From NCBI GenBank assembly GCA_964467615.1, contig CAYXRK010000016.1:1-44083 (forward strand): a stretch of DNA of 44,083 nucleotides. The letters run 5' to 3'. Source of the DNA: CAYXRK01 sp964467615. Lineage in GTDB: Bacteria > Hydrogenedentota > Hydrogenedentia > Hydrogenedentales > GCA-2746185. The position numbers and the translations under genes were made by a program. This document shows positions 15,433 through 25,267 of this stretch, one piece after another. Every line of letters starts with the position of its first letter. Positions within the stretch are counted from its first letter, which is position 1. The notes beneath the pieces were generated by a model. The model was not told where the DNA came from and did not search any database. It was given only the letters and a program-made list of their open reading frames with translations.

Positions 15433-18400
15433 ATGAACGCGTTCTTGCGTAAATTCGCGTGCTTTGCGGCACTGATATGCCTGGTCGCTGCGTTGTCGGG
15501 CTGCCCGCGGCGCGTGCTTATCGTGGTCAGCGCCGAAGCGCTCGATTTCGGTGATGGGGACACCGCGCTAACGTTCTCGGTTTCGAAGAATATCACGTCC
15601 GGAGAGATGCCCGCGATTGAAGTCATTTCCAGCCAGCCGTGGATCAGTGTCCTGACGTGCACTAGCAAAGCGGACGGGTGTGTCAGCACTGGCCCGGGCG
15701 ACCCAATCCAAGTTGTGATCGAAATCGATCGTTCACTCTTGGCCGCCGGGCAGAACGAAGGTTTTGTCGAGGTACGTTCCGAGGGCCTGGTATCGCGGCG
15801 CGTAACGGTCCGTGCGTTTGCGAAGATTATTCCACGGTTTAGCGCATCCGATCGGACGCCGTTCGAAGGCGAGCGCGTCGAGTTCACGAATTTGACTATG
15901 TTCGCGCCCGGATTTGAGGGCATTTCCTATTCGTGGTCATTTGGAAACGGCGGGATCAGCGGACGCGAGACGCCGACCCCGTTGTCCTATCAAGAGTCCG
16001 GGAGCTTCACGGTCGCGTTGACCGTGTTGGCGTCGAACGGGGCCGAGGAGGTAGAGGCCACGGCAGAGATTCCCGGCTTCATTGTCGTTGTCGAATTGGA
16101 GGCGCCAACGGCGAACTTCACGGTAAATACCGCGTCGGCGCAGGTGAACACCCCGGTGCAGTTTACGGACACGTCGTTGTCCGGGACCGCTGTCGTGACC
16201 GGATGGAATTGGGACTTTGGCGACGGGAGATCGAGCACCGAACAGAATCCATCGCACGCGTACCAGGAGGGAGGCACGTACGATGTTACGTTGCAGGTCA
16301 CATCGGCGCACGGTTCGAACACTATCGTCCGAGATAACGTCATCACGATAACCACATTGCCGCCGGTCGCGGAATTCAGCGTCGACAACACGAACCCGGC
16401 GGCAGGCGCGGTCGTCAATTTTACCGACCTATCGGACGCCGGCACCGCGCCGATAACGCGCTGGTTTTGGACTTTCGGCGACGGCGGAACAAACTCTTTG
16501 CAAAATCCGTCGAAAGTGTACACGGATCCGGGAACGTTTCCGGTGAGTCTACAAGTGACCACGGAACACGGTGTGGACACGGTAGTCAAGGCAGGCTTCA
16601 TAACCGTCTTCGCGGAACCTCCGACCGCCGCCATCACGTCGCTGAATCGCCGGGCGCTCACACAGGACGTCGTTCGATTCGAGGACGCGAGCGAAGCCGG
16701 TACGGCGGAGATTGAAACGTGGCGCTGGGAATTCGGCGATGGAGGAACGGACACGCGCCAGAATCCGGAGCATGTCTATTTGGATCCTGGGCCGTATAAC
16801 GTCAGCCTGACGGTCACGACCCGGCACGGTGAGGACAGCGTTGTCGAGAACGGCTTTATCACGGTCTATACGTCGACTCCGCTGGATGATTTTGTGCGTG
16901 CGCCGGACGTCAGCTTCGACTATTTCCCCGTGGACACTGTCCAAGGGCTGGGCGTTACGGGTCACGTGCTCGACTTGACGTCCCAGACGTGGCGGCCCGA
17001 CGACGTGGAGGGCACGGGAAAATGGGACCATTGGCTCGTGATTATCGAGCCGCCCGTTGTTTCGCACGACACGGCCTTGCTGTTCATCGACGGTGGAAAC
17101 ACGTTCGATAGCGCGCCTTCCTCGATTATCGGCGAGGGCCTCCTGGAAGGGCTGGCGGGGATTTCATTGCTGACGCAGTCGATCACCGCGGTGATCGAAC
17201 AAACGCCGAACCAACCGCTGCAATTTGAAGGCGAACCGCTTCCGAAATCGGAAGACGAGATCATTGCGTATACGTTCCGGCAGTTTCTCGATTCATACAA
17301 TGCGAATCCGGCCGCGCCCGACAACGAATGGCCTGTCTTGTTTCCCATGACGAAGGCGGCGGTCCGGGCGATGGACGTGATTCAGGAGTTCCTGGGCGAG
17401 CGGGACGTGGATCCGATTGAGGTGGAAGATTTCATCGTTTCGGGCGCATCGAAACGCGGCTGGACGACGTGGCTCACCGCGGCGGCGGATTCAAGGGTTA
17501 GCGCGATTGCGCCGATTGTGATCGATTTCCTGAACTATGTGCCGCAAATTCAGCACGGGTTCGACGTGTACGGATTCATTCCGGAGGCCGTCTTTGACTA
17601 TGCGGAGGCCGGGATATTCTTCGTCGATGATCAGGGAGAACTCGTCAACAATTTCGCAACGCCGGCCGGAGCAGCGCTCCGAAATCTTGTGGACCCGTTC
17701 GAGTACCGCGACCGGTTCGAGTCCGTGCCGAAGTTGTTGATCAATGCGAGCGGGGACCAATTCTTCTCGCCGGATTCCGCGCAATTCTATTTCGACCAGT
17801 TGCCGGGCGAGAAGTACTTGTCGTACATCCCGAACAGCGGGCATGGCGTAAGCGCTGAGGCTGTCGGTGAGGTCCTCGTGCCGTGGTACATGGCCAAGCT
17901 CAGGCATCTCGATCTACCGGCCGTGGAATGGGAATACACGGCCCAAAACCGCGTGGTAGTTCGGCCCGAAATCACGCCATCGGCCGCGCGTTTGTGGACG
18001 GCGCGTTCATCCGCGCGCGATTTTCGGTTGGACGACGACGTCAACCTAGGCACGCTGACGCCGTGGCAGTCGATATCGATTGGCCCGAATGGCGACGGAG
18101 ACGTTATCGGATTCATCGGCAACGTAGCTACCCAGTGGTCCGGATTCTTCGTGCAATTGGAATTTCCGAACCCGGTGAACGAGTTGCTTGGCGAGGACGA
18201 GACACCCGCGCCGCCGTTGTTGATCTCGACGGAAATCCGGATTACGCCGGACACAAATCCGGTGCGGGACCTTGACGGACCTACTGCGTCATTCGACATT
18301 CTTGGCGCACCCATCTCGGCGGGGGATCCGGTCGGGTTTACGGACACGTCAGAAGCGGGAACTGACCCGATTGTGAGCCCGATCATCCGCTGGATTTGGG

Positions 18401-18555
18401 ATTTCGACGATGGCTCCGCGATAACTGAAGACAACTTTACGGCGGAAACGCAGCACACGTTCGCGCAAGCCGGGCAGTACGACGTGTCCCTTACCGTGAA
18501 GACCGTACACGGTGAATCGACGGCCACCACCAGAGTGAACGTCTCGGCGAAGTAG
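15433..18555 (+). CDS. PKD-repeat lipoprotein with PhoPQ-related (PqaA-like) domain
   Basis: A 1040-residue lipoprotein; the signal ends in LSGC (Cys24). Next comes a BACON-like beta domain (about 30-130), then four PKD domains (about 137-220, 226-310, 314-398 and 399-484), three with the WxFGDG motif. A PhoPQ-activated-pathogenicity-related domain spans about 485-860, with VSGASKRGWTTWLTA (about 666-680) containing the probable nucleophile Ser, and a later SGHGVS that may hold the catalytic His of an alpha/beta hydrolase fold. A fifth PKD domain (about 952-1040, WDFDDG) closes the protein. It is likely a surface enzyme displayed on a PKD stalk. AAGG at 15426-15429 serves the ATG. Confidence 0.86.
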   Translation: MNAFLRKFACFAALICLVAALSGCPRRVLIVVSAEALDFGDGDTALTFSVSKNITSGEMPAIEVISSQPWISVLTCTSKADGCVSTGPGDPIQVVIEIDRSLLAAGQNEGFVEVRSEGLVSRRVTVRAFAKIIPRFSASDRTPFEGERVEFTNLTMFAPGFEGISYSWSFGNGGISGRETPTPLSYQESGSFTVALTVLASNGAEEVEATAEIPGFIVVVELEAPTANFTVNTASAQVNTPVQFTDTSLSGTAVVTGWNWDFGDGRSSTEQNPSHAYQEGGTYDVTLQVTSAHGSNTIVRDNVITITTLPPVAEFSVDNTNPAAGAVVNFTDLSDAGTAPITRWFWTFGDGGTNSLQNPSKVYTDPGTFPVSLQVTTEHGVDTVVKAGFITVFAEPPTAAITSLNRRALTQDVVRFEDASEAGTAEIETWRWEFGDGGTDTRQNPEHVYLDPGPYNVSLTVTTRHGEDSVVENGFITVYTSTPLDDFVRAPDVSFDYFPVDTVQGLGVTGHVLDLTSQTWRPDDVEGTGKWDHWLVIIEPPVVSHDTALLFIDGGNTFDSAPSSIIGEGLLEGLAGISLLTQSITAVIEQTPNQPLQFEGEPLPKSEDEIIAYTFRQFLDSYNANPAAPDNEWPVLFPMTKAAVRAMDVIQEFLGERDVDPIEVEDFIVSGASKRGWTTWLTAAADSRVSAIAPIVIDFLNYVPQIQHGFDVYGFIPEAVFDYAEAGIFFVDDQGELVNNFATPAGAALRNLVDPFEYRDRFESVPKLLINASGDQFFSPDSAQFYFDQLPGEKYLSYIPNSGHGVSAEAVGEVLVPWYMAKLRHLDLPAVEWEYTAQNRVVVRPEITPSAARLWTARSSARDFRLDDDVNLGTLTPWQSISIGPNGDGDVIGFIGNVATQWSGFFVQLEFPNPVNELLGEDETPAPPLLISTEIRITPDTNPVRDLDGPTASFDILGAPISAGDPVGFTDTSEAGTDPIVSPIIRWIWDFDDGSAITEDNFTAETQHTFAQAGQYDVSLTVKTVHGESTATTRVNVSAK

Positions 18556-18962
18556 TCCTCTACGAGCCGGTGGCGACAGTCGAGATTGCCGCATACGCGC
18601 GCCATGCTAAGAAAACGTCTCCACGGAAGCGCGTACATCCCCCGCCGCGCAAACCGCCGCGCGGCACCCCCTTCAAACGGGGGAATTTGTCGAAGTCGAT
18701 CATCCCATCGATTGTGGACTTTCTTCCTCGAATCCCGGCGACAGCCGTGTTGAACTCGTAATGACGGATTTGGGTAACTTTTCGAAGTTGTCAGCAAGCG
18801 GTGTCAGCGAAAAATGAGCGCCGTATCTGCAAACGACTTTTGCCACGGGCAGATAGGCTGGTCCGGCGCTTTACTTTTTAGTGGCGCTTTTGCAACTCGA
18901 CCGGGTACTTAGGCATTCTATTCAGTAGTGGGGAAGTTGCGGGCACTCGTGGAGGAGTTATC
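18556..18962. other. 407-bp intergenic region with GC hairpins, no gene
   Basis: Two potential stems occur close together: GCCGCGC (18644-18650) with GCGCGGC (18659-18665), and CCCCC (18667-18671) with GGGGG (18679-18683). They may slow transcription after the PKD gene, though no T-run follows. No protein-like open frame was found. A strong ribosome site (GGAGGAG) sits just before the DUF1501 start. Confidence 0.55.
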
Positions 18963-20285
18963 ATGAAATCGAAAGTCAAAATTATCTCTCGTGGGCGATC
19001 TTGTTTGTGCCCCGGGCCGATGGATCGGCGTGAGTTCCTTAAGGTGGGCGTTGTCTCGGGCCTTGGGCTGACCCTTGGCGACTACTTTCAATTGCGGGCA
19101 TTTGCCGAGGCCCCCGCGCCGAAGGCGCAGTCGGTCATTTATATCTTTATGGCGGGTGGGATGAGCCATCTGGATACCTTCGACCCGAAGCCCTACGCGC
19201 CGATCGAATACCGCGGCGAGTTGGGCGTTGCGAATACAAACACGGGCGACGTGTTTAGCGGGCAGTTGCCGCGGCTTGCCGCAGTGGCCGACAAGATGAC
19301 TATCATCCGCTCGATGACGCACGGCGAGGCGGCGCACGAACGCGGCACGCACAACATGCTGACGGGCTACCGGCCGAGTCCGGCGATTACGTATCCGAGC
19401 ATGGGGAGCGTGGTGTCGCACGAGTACGGCCCGCGCAAGGACCTGCCGCCGTACATCTCGGTGCCCAACGCGGGTGAGCCGTTCTTGGGCACGGGTTACT
19501 TGAGCGCGGCGTATGGCCCGTTCAGCGTGGGCGGCGAGCCGCAGGACGGCGGATTCCAAGTGCGCGATTTGAACCTTCCCGGCGGCGTGACGCCCGAGCG
19601 CATGGAACAGCGCAAGTCGTTGCTCGCGACGGTAGATTCTCATTTTCGGGAAATGGAGCACGGCGATCTGTTGGACGCGATGGATACCTACTACCAGCGC
19701 GCGTACGCGTTGATCTCGTCTCAGAATGCGCGGGAGGCGTTCAACGTCAACGCCGAGCCGGAGGAGATTCGCAACGAGTATGGCCGCACGTACTTTGGCC
19801 AACGGCTATTGCTCGCCCGGCGGCTCGTCGAGGCAGGCGCACGGTTCGTGACGGTGATGCACGGAGGTTGGGACAACCACGTTCAGATTAACAACGCGAT
19901 GCGCAACCAATTGCCTGAGGTCGATCAAGGGCTTTCCGTGTTGCTCACCGATCTGGAGCGTCGCGGATTGTTGCAGTCGACGTTGGTCGTGATGGGCACG
20001 GAATTCGGCCGCACGGTCCGCATCAACAATGACGGAGGACGCGACCACTGGCCAAAAGCCTTCAGCGTGATGATGGCGGGCGGCGGCATCAAGGGCGGAG
20101 TGATTCACGGCTCGACCGACCAGCGCGGCGCGGAACCGAAGGACAATCCGGTGACGCCCGAGGACATGGCGGCGACCATCTTTACTCAATTGGGCATTCC
20201 GCCGGAGAAGAAGTTGATGTCGGCGGGCAACCGCCCGATCGACATTGTTCGCGACGGTAAGGTGATACAGAGTGTGGTGGCGTAG
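18963..20285 (+). CDS. Tat-exported DUF1501 protein
   Basis: A 440-residue DUF1501 member of the sulfatase/alkaline phosphatase superfamily. The N-terminus reads CPGPMDRREFLKVG: a Cys/Gly/Pro lead plus twin-arginine signal that is typical for the family, supporting the ATG at 18963, which also has a GGAGGAG site. Characteristic segments are FMAGGMSHLDTFDPKP, HERGTHNMLTGYRP, HGGWDNH and GTEFGRTVRIN near the C-terminus. The function is not established; in Planctomycetes these genes usually pair with a DUF1549/DUF1553 cytochrome-like gene, and none is present in this window. Confidence 0.92.
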   Translation: MKSKVKIISRGRSCLCPGPMDRREFLKVGVVSGLGLTLGDYFQLRAFAEAPAPKAQSVIYIFMAGGMSHLDTFDPKPYAPIEYRGELGVANTNTGDVFSGQLPRLAAVADKMTIIRSMTHGEAAHERGTHNMLTGYRPSPAITYPSMGSVVSHEYGPRKDLPPYISVPNAGEPFLGTGYLSAAYGPFSVGGEPQDGGFQVRDLNLPGGVTPERMEQRKSLLATVDSHFREMEHGDLLDAMDTYYQRAYALISSQNAREAFNVNAEPEEIRNEYGRTYFGQRLLLARRLVEAGARFVTVMHGGWDNHVQINNAMRNQLPEVDQGLSVLLTDLERRGLLQSTLVVMGTEFGRTVRINNDGGRDHWPKAFSVMMAGGGIKGGVIHGSTDQRGAEPKDNPVTPEDMAATIFTQLGIPPEKKLMSAGNRPIDIVRDGKVIQSVVA

Positions 20286-20578
20286 GCCGGCGAACGGGCG
20301 AAGAGTTCAACGCAGGCGACGCAACGACACGCAGAGGGAGGCGAATATCATCGTGAATGGCCTTCATCATTCTGAGCGGGGCGACGAATCTCGACCACCG
20401 AAATGACCCGGGTACAGAACGGGCGCGCGGAAGCCAGCGCAGCAATGGCCTTGCCATACATGCACGTTTCTTGCACAAGGAACCCGCACGACACCGGTCT
20501 CCGGCTTAGTACGACGGTGTTGGGATAGTTCTAGTCGGCGGTTACGCCGTCTCGGGGGTAGGCGGAGTATTTGACGCC

Positions 20579-23251
20579 ATGAACGAAAAAAGCATTTTGC
20601 AGGGGCTAGTGACGCCGTCGCTGATCGCGTTGGCGTTTGCGGCGGGTTTCTCGACGCATTGGGCGATGGTGCGGACTTCGGGGGGGGCGGTGCCCTTGCC
20701 GCCGACGGCGCAGAATGAATTGCCGGCGGGACCGGCGGTGGAGAAGCCGGACCAACCTGCTGCGCTTCCCGCAACTGCCGTTGAGCCGCCGGCTACGGCG
20801 GATAAACCGCCGACGTCCACACCTCTGATCGATGTGTGGCCGGGGCGGCATCTTTTTATTGAGGTTGAGGGCCAATGGCTGTCTCAACCGGCGAAGGACC
20901 TCATTCGGGAAATTCGTCCGGGCGGCGTGTTGTTGCGCACGGAGAATATTGATTCGGTTACGCAGACGTTGGCGCTGGTTCGGGAGATCAAGGAAGCCGA
21001 CGGACTCGGACGCCGTCAGATGTCGGACCTCCCGATTGTCGCGCTTGCGCTGACAGAAGGCGCGGCCCTGGACATGGCTGCCGGCGCGTCTACCTCAATC
21101 ACGGAGCTCGCATCGGCGTCGTCTGTCGATCCGGCGCGAGAACTCGGCAGGACGCTCGCGAGCGCGCTGAAGGACCGGGGCATCAACGTCTTGTTTGGGC
21201 CCGTGCTGGACGTGGGCGGTGAGGCGCCGGTGGATAGCGCGTACCAAACGCGAGTCATTAGCCGAGATCGCATCGTCACGGCGGCAATGGGTCTTGCGGA
21301 GACCGACGAACTTTTGCGCGCAGGGGTGCTTTGCGCGGTCGCGACATTTCCGGGATACAGCGGCGCCACGCGCGGGCCTTTGGGCGGCTTGGTGTTGGCG
21401 CAGGATACACAGGAACTCGCCGAGTTGCTCTATCCGTTCAGCGCGGCGGCGGCGAACCGGGTCCCGGGCATTGTCGTGGGGCACGTAGCGGTGCCCGCCG
21501 TGGACAATAAACATCCGAAGCGGTTGGCATCGCAGTCGCCTAAGATGGTGCAAGAACTGTTGCGCGGACTTTGGAGCTTTGACGGCGTGGTCGTCGGTGA
21601 CGATGTCACGTCGGCGTTGTTGGGGGCGGAATCGACCCCCGGCGTCGCCGCGGTCGAAGCCGTTGTGGCCGGGTGTGACGCGGTGATCATTGGCTCGGCG
21701 GACGCTGAAGATATTCGCTCGGTGTGTGCCGCAATTTCCGGGGCCGTTGCTGATGGCAAGGTGAGTGAGTCGGCGTTGGCGGACAGTAAGCGGCGGCTCG
21801 ACGCGTGGATCGCGCGGCTGGAATCGCCTACAGGACTCGAGGGTATCCTGCCTGAGTTGCCTGGGAGTTTGCTTCGTGTAGCGAAGGCCGAGGACGAGGC
21901 GGCGGCGCCAGCCTCGCCCCAACCGACGCCCATCGCGCAAGACGTAACGCAGGTAGAAGCGCCCGAGCTTTCGCCGACTTCGCCGCCCACAGAAAGTGCG
22001 ACGGACAGCGAATTGAAACTTCCGGAATCCGGTAAACTCGAGGAGGCGCAAGGCGAGTATCAAGCCGTGCAATCGCCCGTGGAGATCGGCGAGCAGCCAC
22101 CGAGTGCGATCGCTGTGGAGACTACCTCCGCGCAGACGCCGTCTCCTCCGGAGCCGTCTCCTAGTGAGTTGGTAGTCGCCGCCCAGCCTGACCAGGCGAA
22201 TGGTGACACTACGATCGCGTCGCCTGCGCCCGAGATGGCTGCACCTGCGGCCGATACCGTTACGGATGCGGCGGCCCCCTCGCCTGAGACAGCGAGCGTA
22301 GAGACCTCGGACGCATCGAGCGATCAAGCGCCCGCGACGGATCAACTCGCATCCGAGTCGACGCGGGCGAACTCCGCTCCGCCACTTTCAACCGAGATTC
22401 TTCGCGAAGTAGTGCCCGCGGCGATAGGCGACCCAACGATTGTTCCCGATGTAGCGCAAGTCGCGCCGACCGATGCAGAAGCCGAAGCGGCTGGTAAGAC
22501 GGATACGGCGCCTGCGATCGCTGAAGGCGAGAAGGCGGATGCGAGCGCGCTCGAAATCGAGGATACACTGGCAGACGCCGCCGCGAATCCAGCGCCGCCC
22601 GCGGATAGCTCGTTGGAGATCCCGGAGCAGCCGCCTGCGCCGCCAACCGAGTCCGTAACGTCTGCCGCCGATCAGCCCTCCACGGAACCAGCGCCCGCTG
22701 CGCCTGACGAGATTGAGATGACACACTTGGTCCTCCCCGGCGAGACGATCATGGAAATCGCGACGAACTACGGGGTGCAGGCCAGCGATATTCAGGCTTG
22801 GAACGAGTTGCCGAATTTGAATGTGGAATTCGGGAAGGCGCTGAAGCTGCGAGTGAAGCCGGACGTTGCGGAGAGAATTCGGGCGGAGGAGGCGCAGCGG
22901 CCTCCGGAGGAATTCGAGGAAACGGCGCACGTGGTGGCGTCGGGAGAGACGTTGACGTCGATTGCCGCGGCGTACGGGGTGCAGATTCGGGACCTCGTTC
23001 GCTGGAACGGGTTGACCGATTCGCGGCTTCAGGTGGGGAATGAGTTGAAGGTGTATCGGGGGCCTGGAGCGGAAACGATAGAAGCAGCGAAACCCGCGAC
23101 GACGACGTATCAGGTCAAGAAGGGCGACACGTTGACGCAAATCGCGCGACGATTTGGAGTGACTCCACAAGATATTCTGAACGCGAACAACCTAGACGAT
23201 CCGAATAAGGTGATTGTGGGACAACGGTTGACGATTCCGGTGAAGGAATAA
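20579..23251 (+). CDS. Membrane-anchored degenerate NagZ-like (GH3) domain with three LysM domains
   Basis: An 890-residue protein. A single N-terminal hydrophobic segment (about 8-28) probably anchors it. Residues about 85-415 follow the NagZ/GH3 fold in order: LRPGGVLL-like RPGGVLLRTENI, GPVLDVGG, a FPGYSG loop (257-262), PGIVVGHVAVPAVD, and FDGVVVGDDVTS (Asp341-342 at the nucleophile position). The KHFPGHG motif and following Asp-Ser-His of NagZ are missing, and the DQEGG motif is LTEGA here. About 425-712 is a long Pro/Ala/Glu/Ser linker. Three LysM domains follow (about 715-762, 781-830 and 842-889), which bind glycan strands. The domain probably binds muropeptide or acts as a scaffold rather than hydrolysing. 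Confidence 0.82.
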   Translation: MNEKSILQGLVTPSLIALAFAAGFSTHWAMVRTSGGAVPLPPTAQNELPAGPAVEKPDQPAALPATAVEPPATADKPPTSTPLIDVWPGRHLFIEVEGQWLSQPAKDLIREIRPGGVLLRTENIDSVTQTLALVREIKEADGLGRRQMSDLPIVALALTEGAALDMAAGASTSITELASASSVDPARELGRTLASALKDRGINVLFGPVLDVGGEAPVDSAYQTRVISRDRIVTAAMGLAETDELLRAGVLCAVATFPGYSGATRGPLGGLVLAQDTQELAELLYPFSAAAANRVPGIVVGHVAVPAVDNKHPKRLASQSPKMVQELLRGLWSFDGVVVGDDVTSALLGAESTPGVAAVEAVVAGCDAVIIGSADAEDIRSVCAAISGAVADGKVSESALADSKRRLDAWIARLESPTGLEGILPELPGSLLRVAKAEDEAAAPASPQPTPIAQDVTQVEAPELSPTSPPTESATDSELKLPESGKLEEAQGEYQAVQSPVEIGEQPPSAIAVETTSAQTPSPPEPSPSELVVAAQPDQANGDTTIASPAPEMAAPAADTVTDAAAPSPETASVETSDASSDQAPATDQLASESTRANSAPPLSTEILREVVPAAIGDPTIVPDVAQVAPTDAEAEAAGKTDTAPAIAEGEKADASALEIEDTLADAAANPAPPADSSLEIPEQPPAPPTESVTSAADQPSTEPAPAAPDEIEMTHLVLPGETIMEIATNYGVQASDIQAWNELPNLNVEFGKALKLRVKPDVAERIRAEEAQRPPEEFEETAHVVASGETLTSIAAAYGVQIRDLVRWNGLTDSRLQVGNELKVYRGPGAETIEAAKPATTTYQVKKGDTLTQIARRFGVTPQDILNANNLDDPNKVIVGQRLTIPVKE

Positions 23252-23258
23252 TTGGCCA

Positions 23259-23789
23259 ATGGGCGTAGGCGGAAACGGCGCAACTGGGCGCAGTGATTTC
23301 GTCCACTGGATTTCGGTGCCGACGCGTTGGCGGGACATGGACGCGATGCGGCACGTGAATAGCGCGGTGTATTTCACGTACCTCGAGGCTGCGCGGATGG
23401 AGTATTTTCGGGGCGCGGGGCTGCATACGTTTAAGATCGACCGGAAGGAGGGGCCGGCGGTGGTATCGCAGACGTGCAACTATCGTCAACAGGTGTTTCA
23501 TCCTGTGGTGTTGGAGATCGGGACGCGTCTGATTGAATTGAAAGAGAAAACGTTCACTGTCGAGTACGAGGCGTATTTCGAGGGGACGGACACGCTCGTG
23601 TGCGACGGCTCGACGACGATGGCGTGGGTGGATTTGGAGCGTGCGCGCTCGATCCCGCTGCCGGATGCGCTACGCAAGGCGATCGAGGAGTACGAGGGGC
23701 GGGCGGATGGGTCTGGCGCGGGCAGCGGAGGGCCGCTTGCCCCACATGGTCTTGGAGAAAAACTAGGGCGGGACGCTACAGCCGTTTGA
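23259..23789 (+). CDS. Hotdog acyl-CoA thioesterase (4HBT/YbgC-like)
   Basis: A 176-residue single-hotdog protein. The active-site block is VPTRWRDMDAMRHVNSAVYFTYLEAAR, in which the first Asp aligns with the catalytic Asp of 4-hydroxybenzoyl-CoA-type thioesterases; the HVN segment is conserved. The last 30 residues are Gly-rich and probably disordered. The start is seven bases after the LysM gene stop, so the two are likely co-transcribed. Its 3' end overlaps the convergent cysS gene by 14 bases. Confidence 0.83.
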   Translation: MGVGGNGATGRSDFVHWISVPTRWRDMDAMRHVNSAVYFTYLEAARMEYFRGAGLHTFKIDRKEGPAVVSQTCNYRQQVFHPVVLEIGTRLIELKEKTFTVEYEAYFEGTDTLVCDGSTTMAWVDLERARSIPLPDALRKAIEEYEGRADGSGAGSGGPLAPHGLGEKLGRDATAV

Positions 23790-25173
23790 CGCGGGGGCCG
23801 TCGGGGGTGTCTTCGACGGTCCAGCCAAGCGCGGCCAGTTCATCGCGGATGGCGTCGGAGCGGGCGAAGTTTTTGGCGCGGCGGGCTTGTTGGCGTTCGA
23901 GCACGAGGGCGTTAACTTGTTCGGGGGTTTCTCCGTCGGCAGCGCCGAGTAGGCCGCAGACGGCGTCGAGCCGATCGAATAGGGCGGTGGCGTTCGCTGC
24001 GCCGGACTTGCTCAGCGTTCCGTCGTCTACCAGTTTGTTGGTGTCGCGGATGAAATCGAAGACGGCGGCGAGCGCGCCGGAGATGTTGAGGTCGTCGTCG
24101 AGTGCTTCGGCGAATGCCTTCTCGCAGACCTCGCACGCGGTGCGACTATCTTCGCCCTCGGTTCGCGTGACGTGCTTTAGGCGGAGGCGGAAATCGCGGA
24201 CGCGTTGCACCGATTGCTTCGCGGCCTCGAGGGTCTCGATGGAGAAGTTCGTGGGCTGGCGGTAGTGCGTGGCGCGCAACGCCCAGCGTACGGCGGCGGG
24301 GTCGTGGCCGTCGTTGAGCAGGTCGCGGAGCGTGATGGTGTTGCCGAGGGACTTGGAAATTTTGCGGCCTTCGATGTTGAGGTGCGCGGCATGCATCCAA
24401 TACTTCGCGAAGGGTTTGCTTGTTGCCGCTTCGGACTGCGCGATTTCGTTTTCGTGGTGCGGGAACACGAGATCGATTGCGCCGCAGTGGATGTCGAAAC
24501 TTTCGCCGAGATATTTCATGCTCATAACGGAGCATTCGAGGTGCCAGCCGGGTCGCCCTTTGCCGATCTCGGTCTCCCAGAATATTGCGCCGTCGTCTTC
24601 GTCCCAGGCTTTCCAAAGGGCGAAGTCGCGGGCGTCTTCGGTGGAGTATTCGTCGCTATCGACGCGGCCACTCGCGCCTTGCTGCAAGGTCTCGACGTCG
24701 AAGTGGCTGAGCTTGCCGTATTGCGGGAACGATCCGATTTTGAAATAGATGCTGCCGTCGGCGTCGTAGGTGTGGCCCCCGGCGCGAAGGCGCTTGATGA
24801 GGTCGACCATTTCGGGGACGTGGTGGGTGGCGCGGGGCATGACCTCGGGGAGGACGAAGCCGAGGGTGTTGAGGTCGTTGACGAATTCCTGGGTGTAGCG
24901 CTCGGTGAGCGAGGGCAGGGACTCGCCGGTCTCGCGGCAAGTGCGGATGATTTTGTCTTCGACGTCGGTGATGTTCATGACGTGGGTGACGGCAAACCCG
25001 CGGTAGCGCAGGTGGCGTTTGAGCAGGTCCTGGAAGAGGAAGGTGCGCAGGTTGCCGATGTGGGCGAAGTTGTAGGCGGTGGGGCCACAGGTGTACATGC
25101 CGACTTTGCCGGGCGCGAGGGGCTCGAAGAGTTCTTTTGTGCGCGTGAGCGTGTTGTAGAAACGGATGGGCAT
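23776..25173 (-). CDS. cysS: Cysteinyl-tRNA synthetase
   Basis: A 465-residue class I tRNA synthetase of normal length. The first zinc cysteine is in MYTCGPTAYN (Cys29), the HIGH-type motif is FAHIGN (38-41), and other zinc ligands appear in GWHLECSVMS and FPHHENEIAQSEA. KMSKS is represented by RKISKSLGN. The C-terminal anticodon-binding region ends in DTPDGPRVKRL. HIGN in place of HIGH is common in bacterial CysRS and not a defect. It lies 94 bases downstream of ftsY on the same strand, so they may share a transcript. Confidence 0.97.
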   Translation of the reverse strand: MPIRFYNTLTRTKELFEPLAPGKVGMYTCGPTAYNFAHIGNLRTFLFQDLLKRHLRYRGFAVTHVMNITDVEDKIIRTCRETGESLPSLTERYTQEFVNDLNTLGFVLPEVMPRATHHVPEMVDLIKRLRAGGHTYDADGSIYFKIGSFPQYGKLSHFDVETLQQGASGRVDSDEYSTEDARDFALWKAWDEDDGAIFWETEIGKGRPGWHLECSVMSMKYLGESFDIHCGAIDLVFPHHENEIAQSEAATSKPFAKYWMHAAHLNIEGRKISKSLGNTITLRDLLNDGHDPAAVRWALRATHYRQPTNFSIETLEAAKQSVQRVRDFRLRLKHVTRTEGEDSRTACEVCEKAFAEALDDDLNISGALAAVFDFIRDTNKLVDDGTLSKSGAANATALFDRLDAVCGLLGAADGETPEQVNALVLERQQARRAKNFARSDAIRDELAALGWTVEDTPDGPRVKRL

Positions 25174-25267
25174 TGGGGGGCACCGTGGAGAAGAATCGAG
25201 AGCGCGGAATTCTATCGGTGAAGCGGCGTCCGATCAACCAAAAACGGGCGTGTGGTAACGGGCGCGT

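Noticed and set aside
18570..18761. 63-codon frame between the PKD and DUF1501 genes
   Set aside because: Low-complexity Pro/Arg/Lys composition, no ribosome site, and it runs through GC hairpins.
21095..22345. 416-codon frame antisense to the NagZ-LysM gene
   Set aside because: Extreme Arg content and no recognisable segment; the plus-strand protein is well supported.
25050..25062. HIGN instead of HIGH in CysS as a possible defect
   Set aside because: HIGN is a common natural form in bacterial CysRS and the remaining motifs are intact.
24205..25221. 338-codon frame antisense to cysS
   Set aside because: A high-GC antisense shadow; cysS has the complete set of synthetase motifs.
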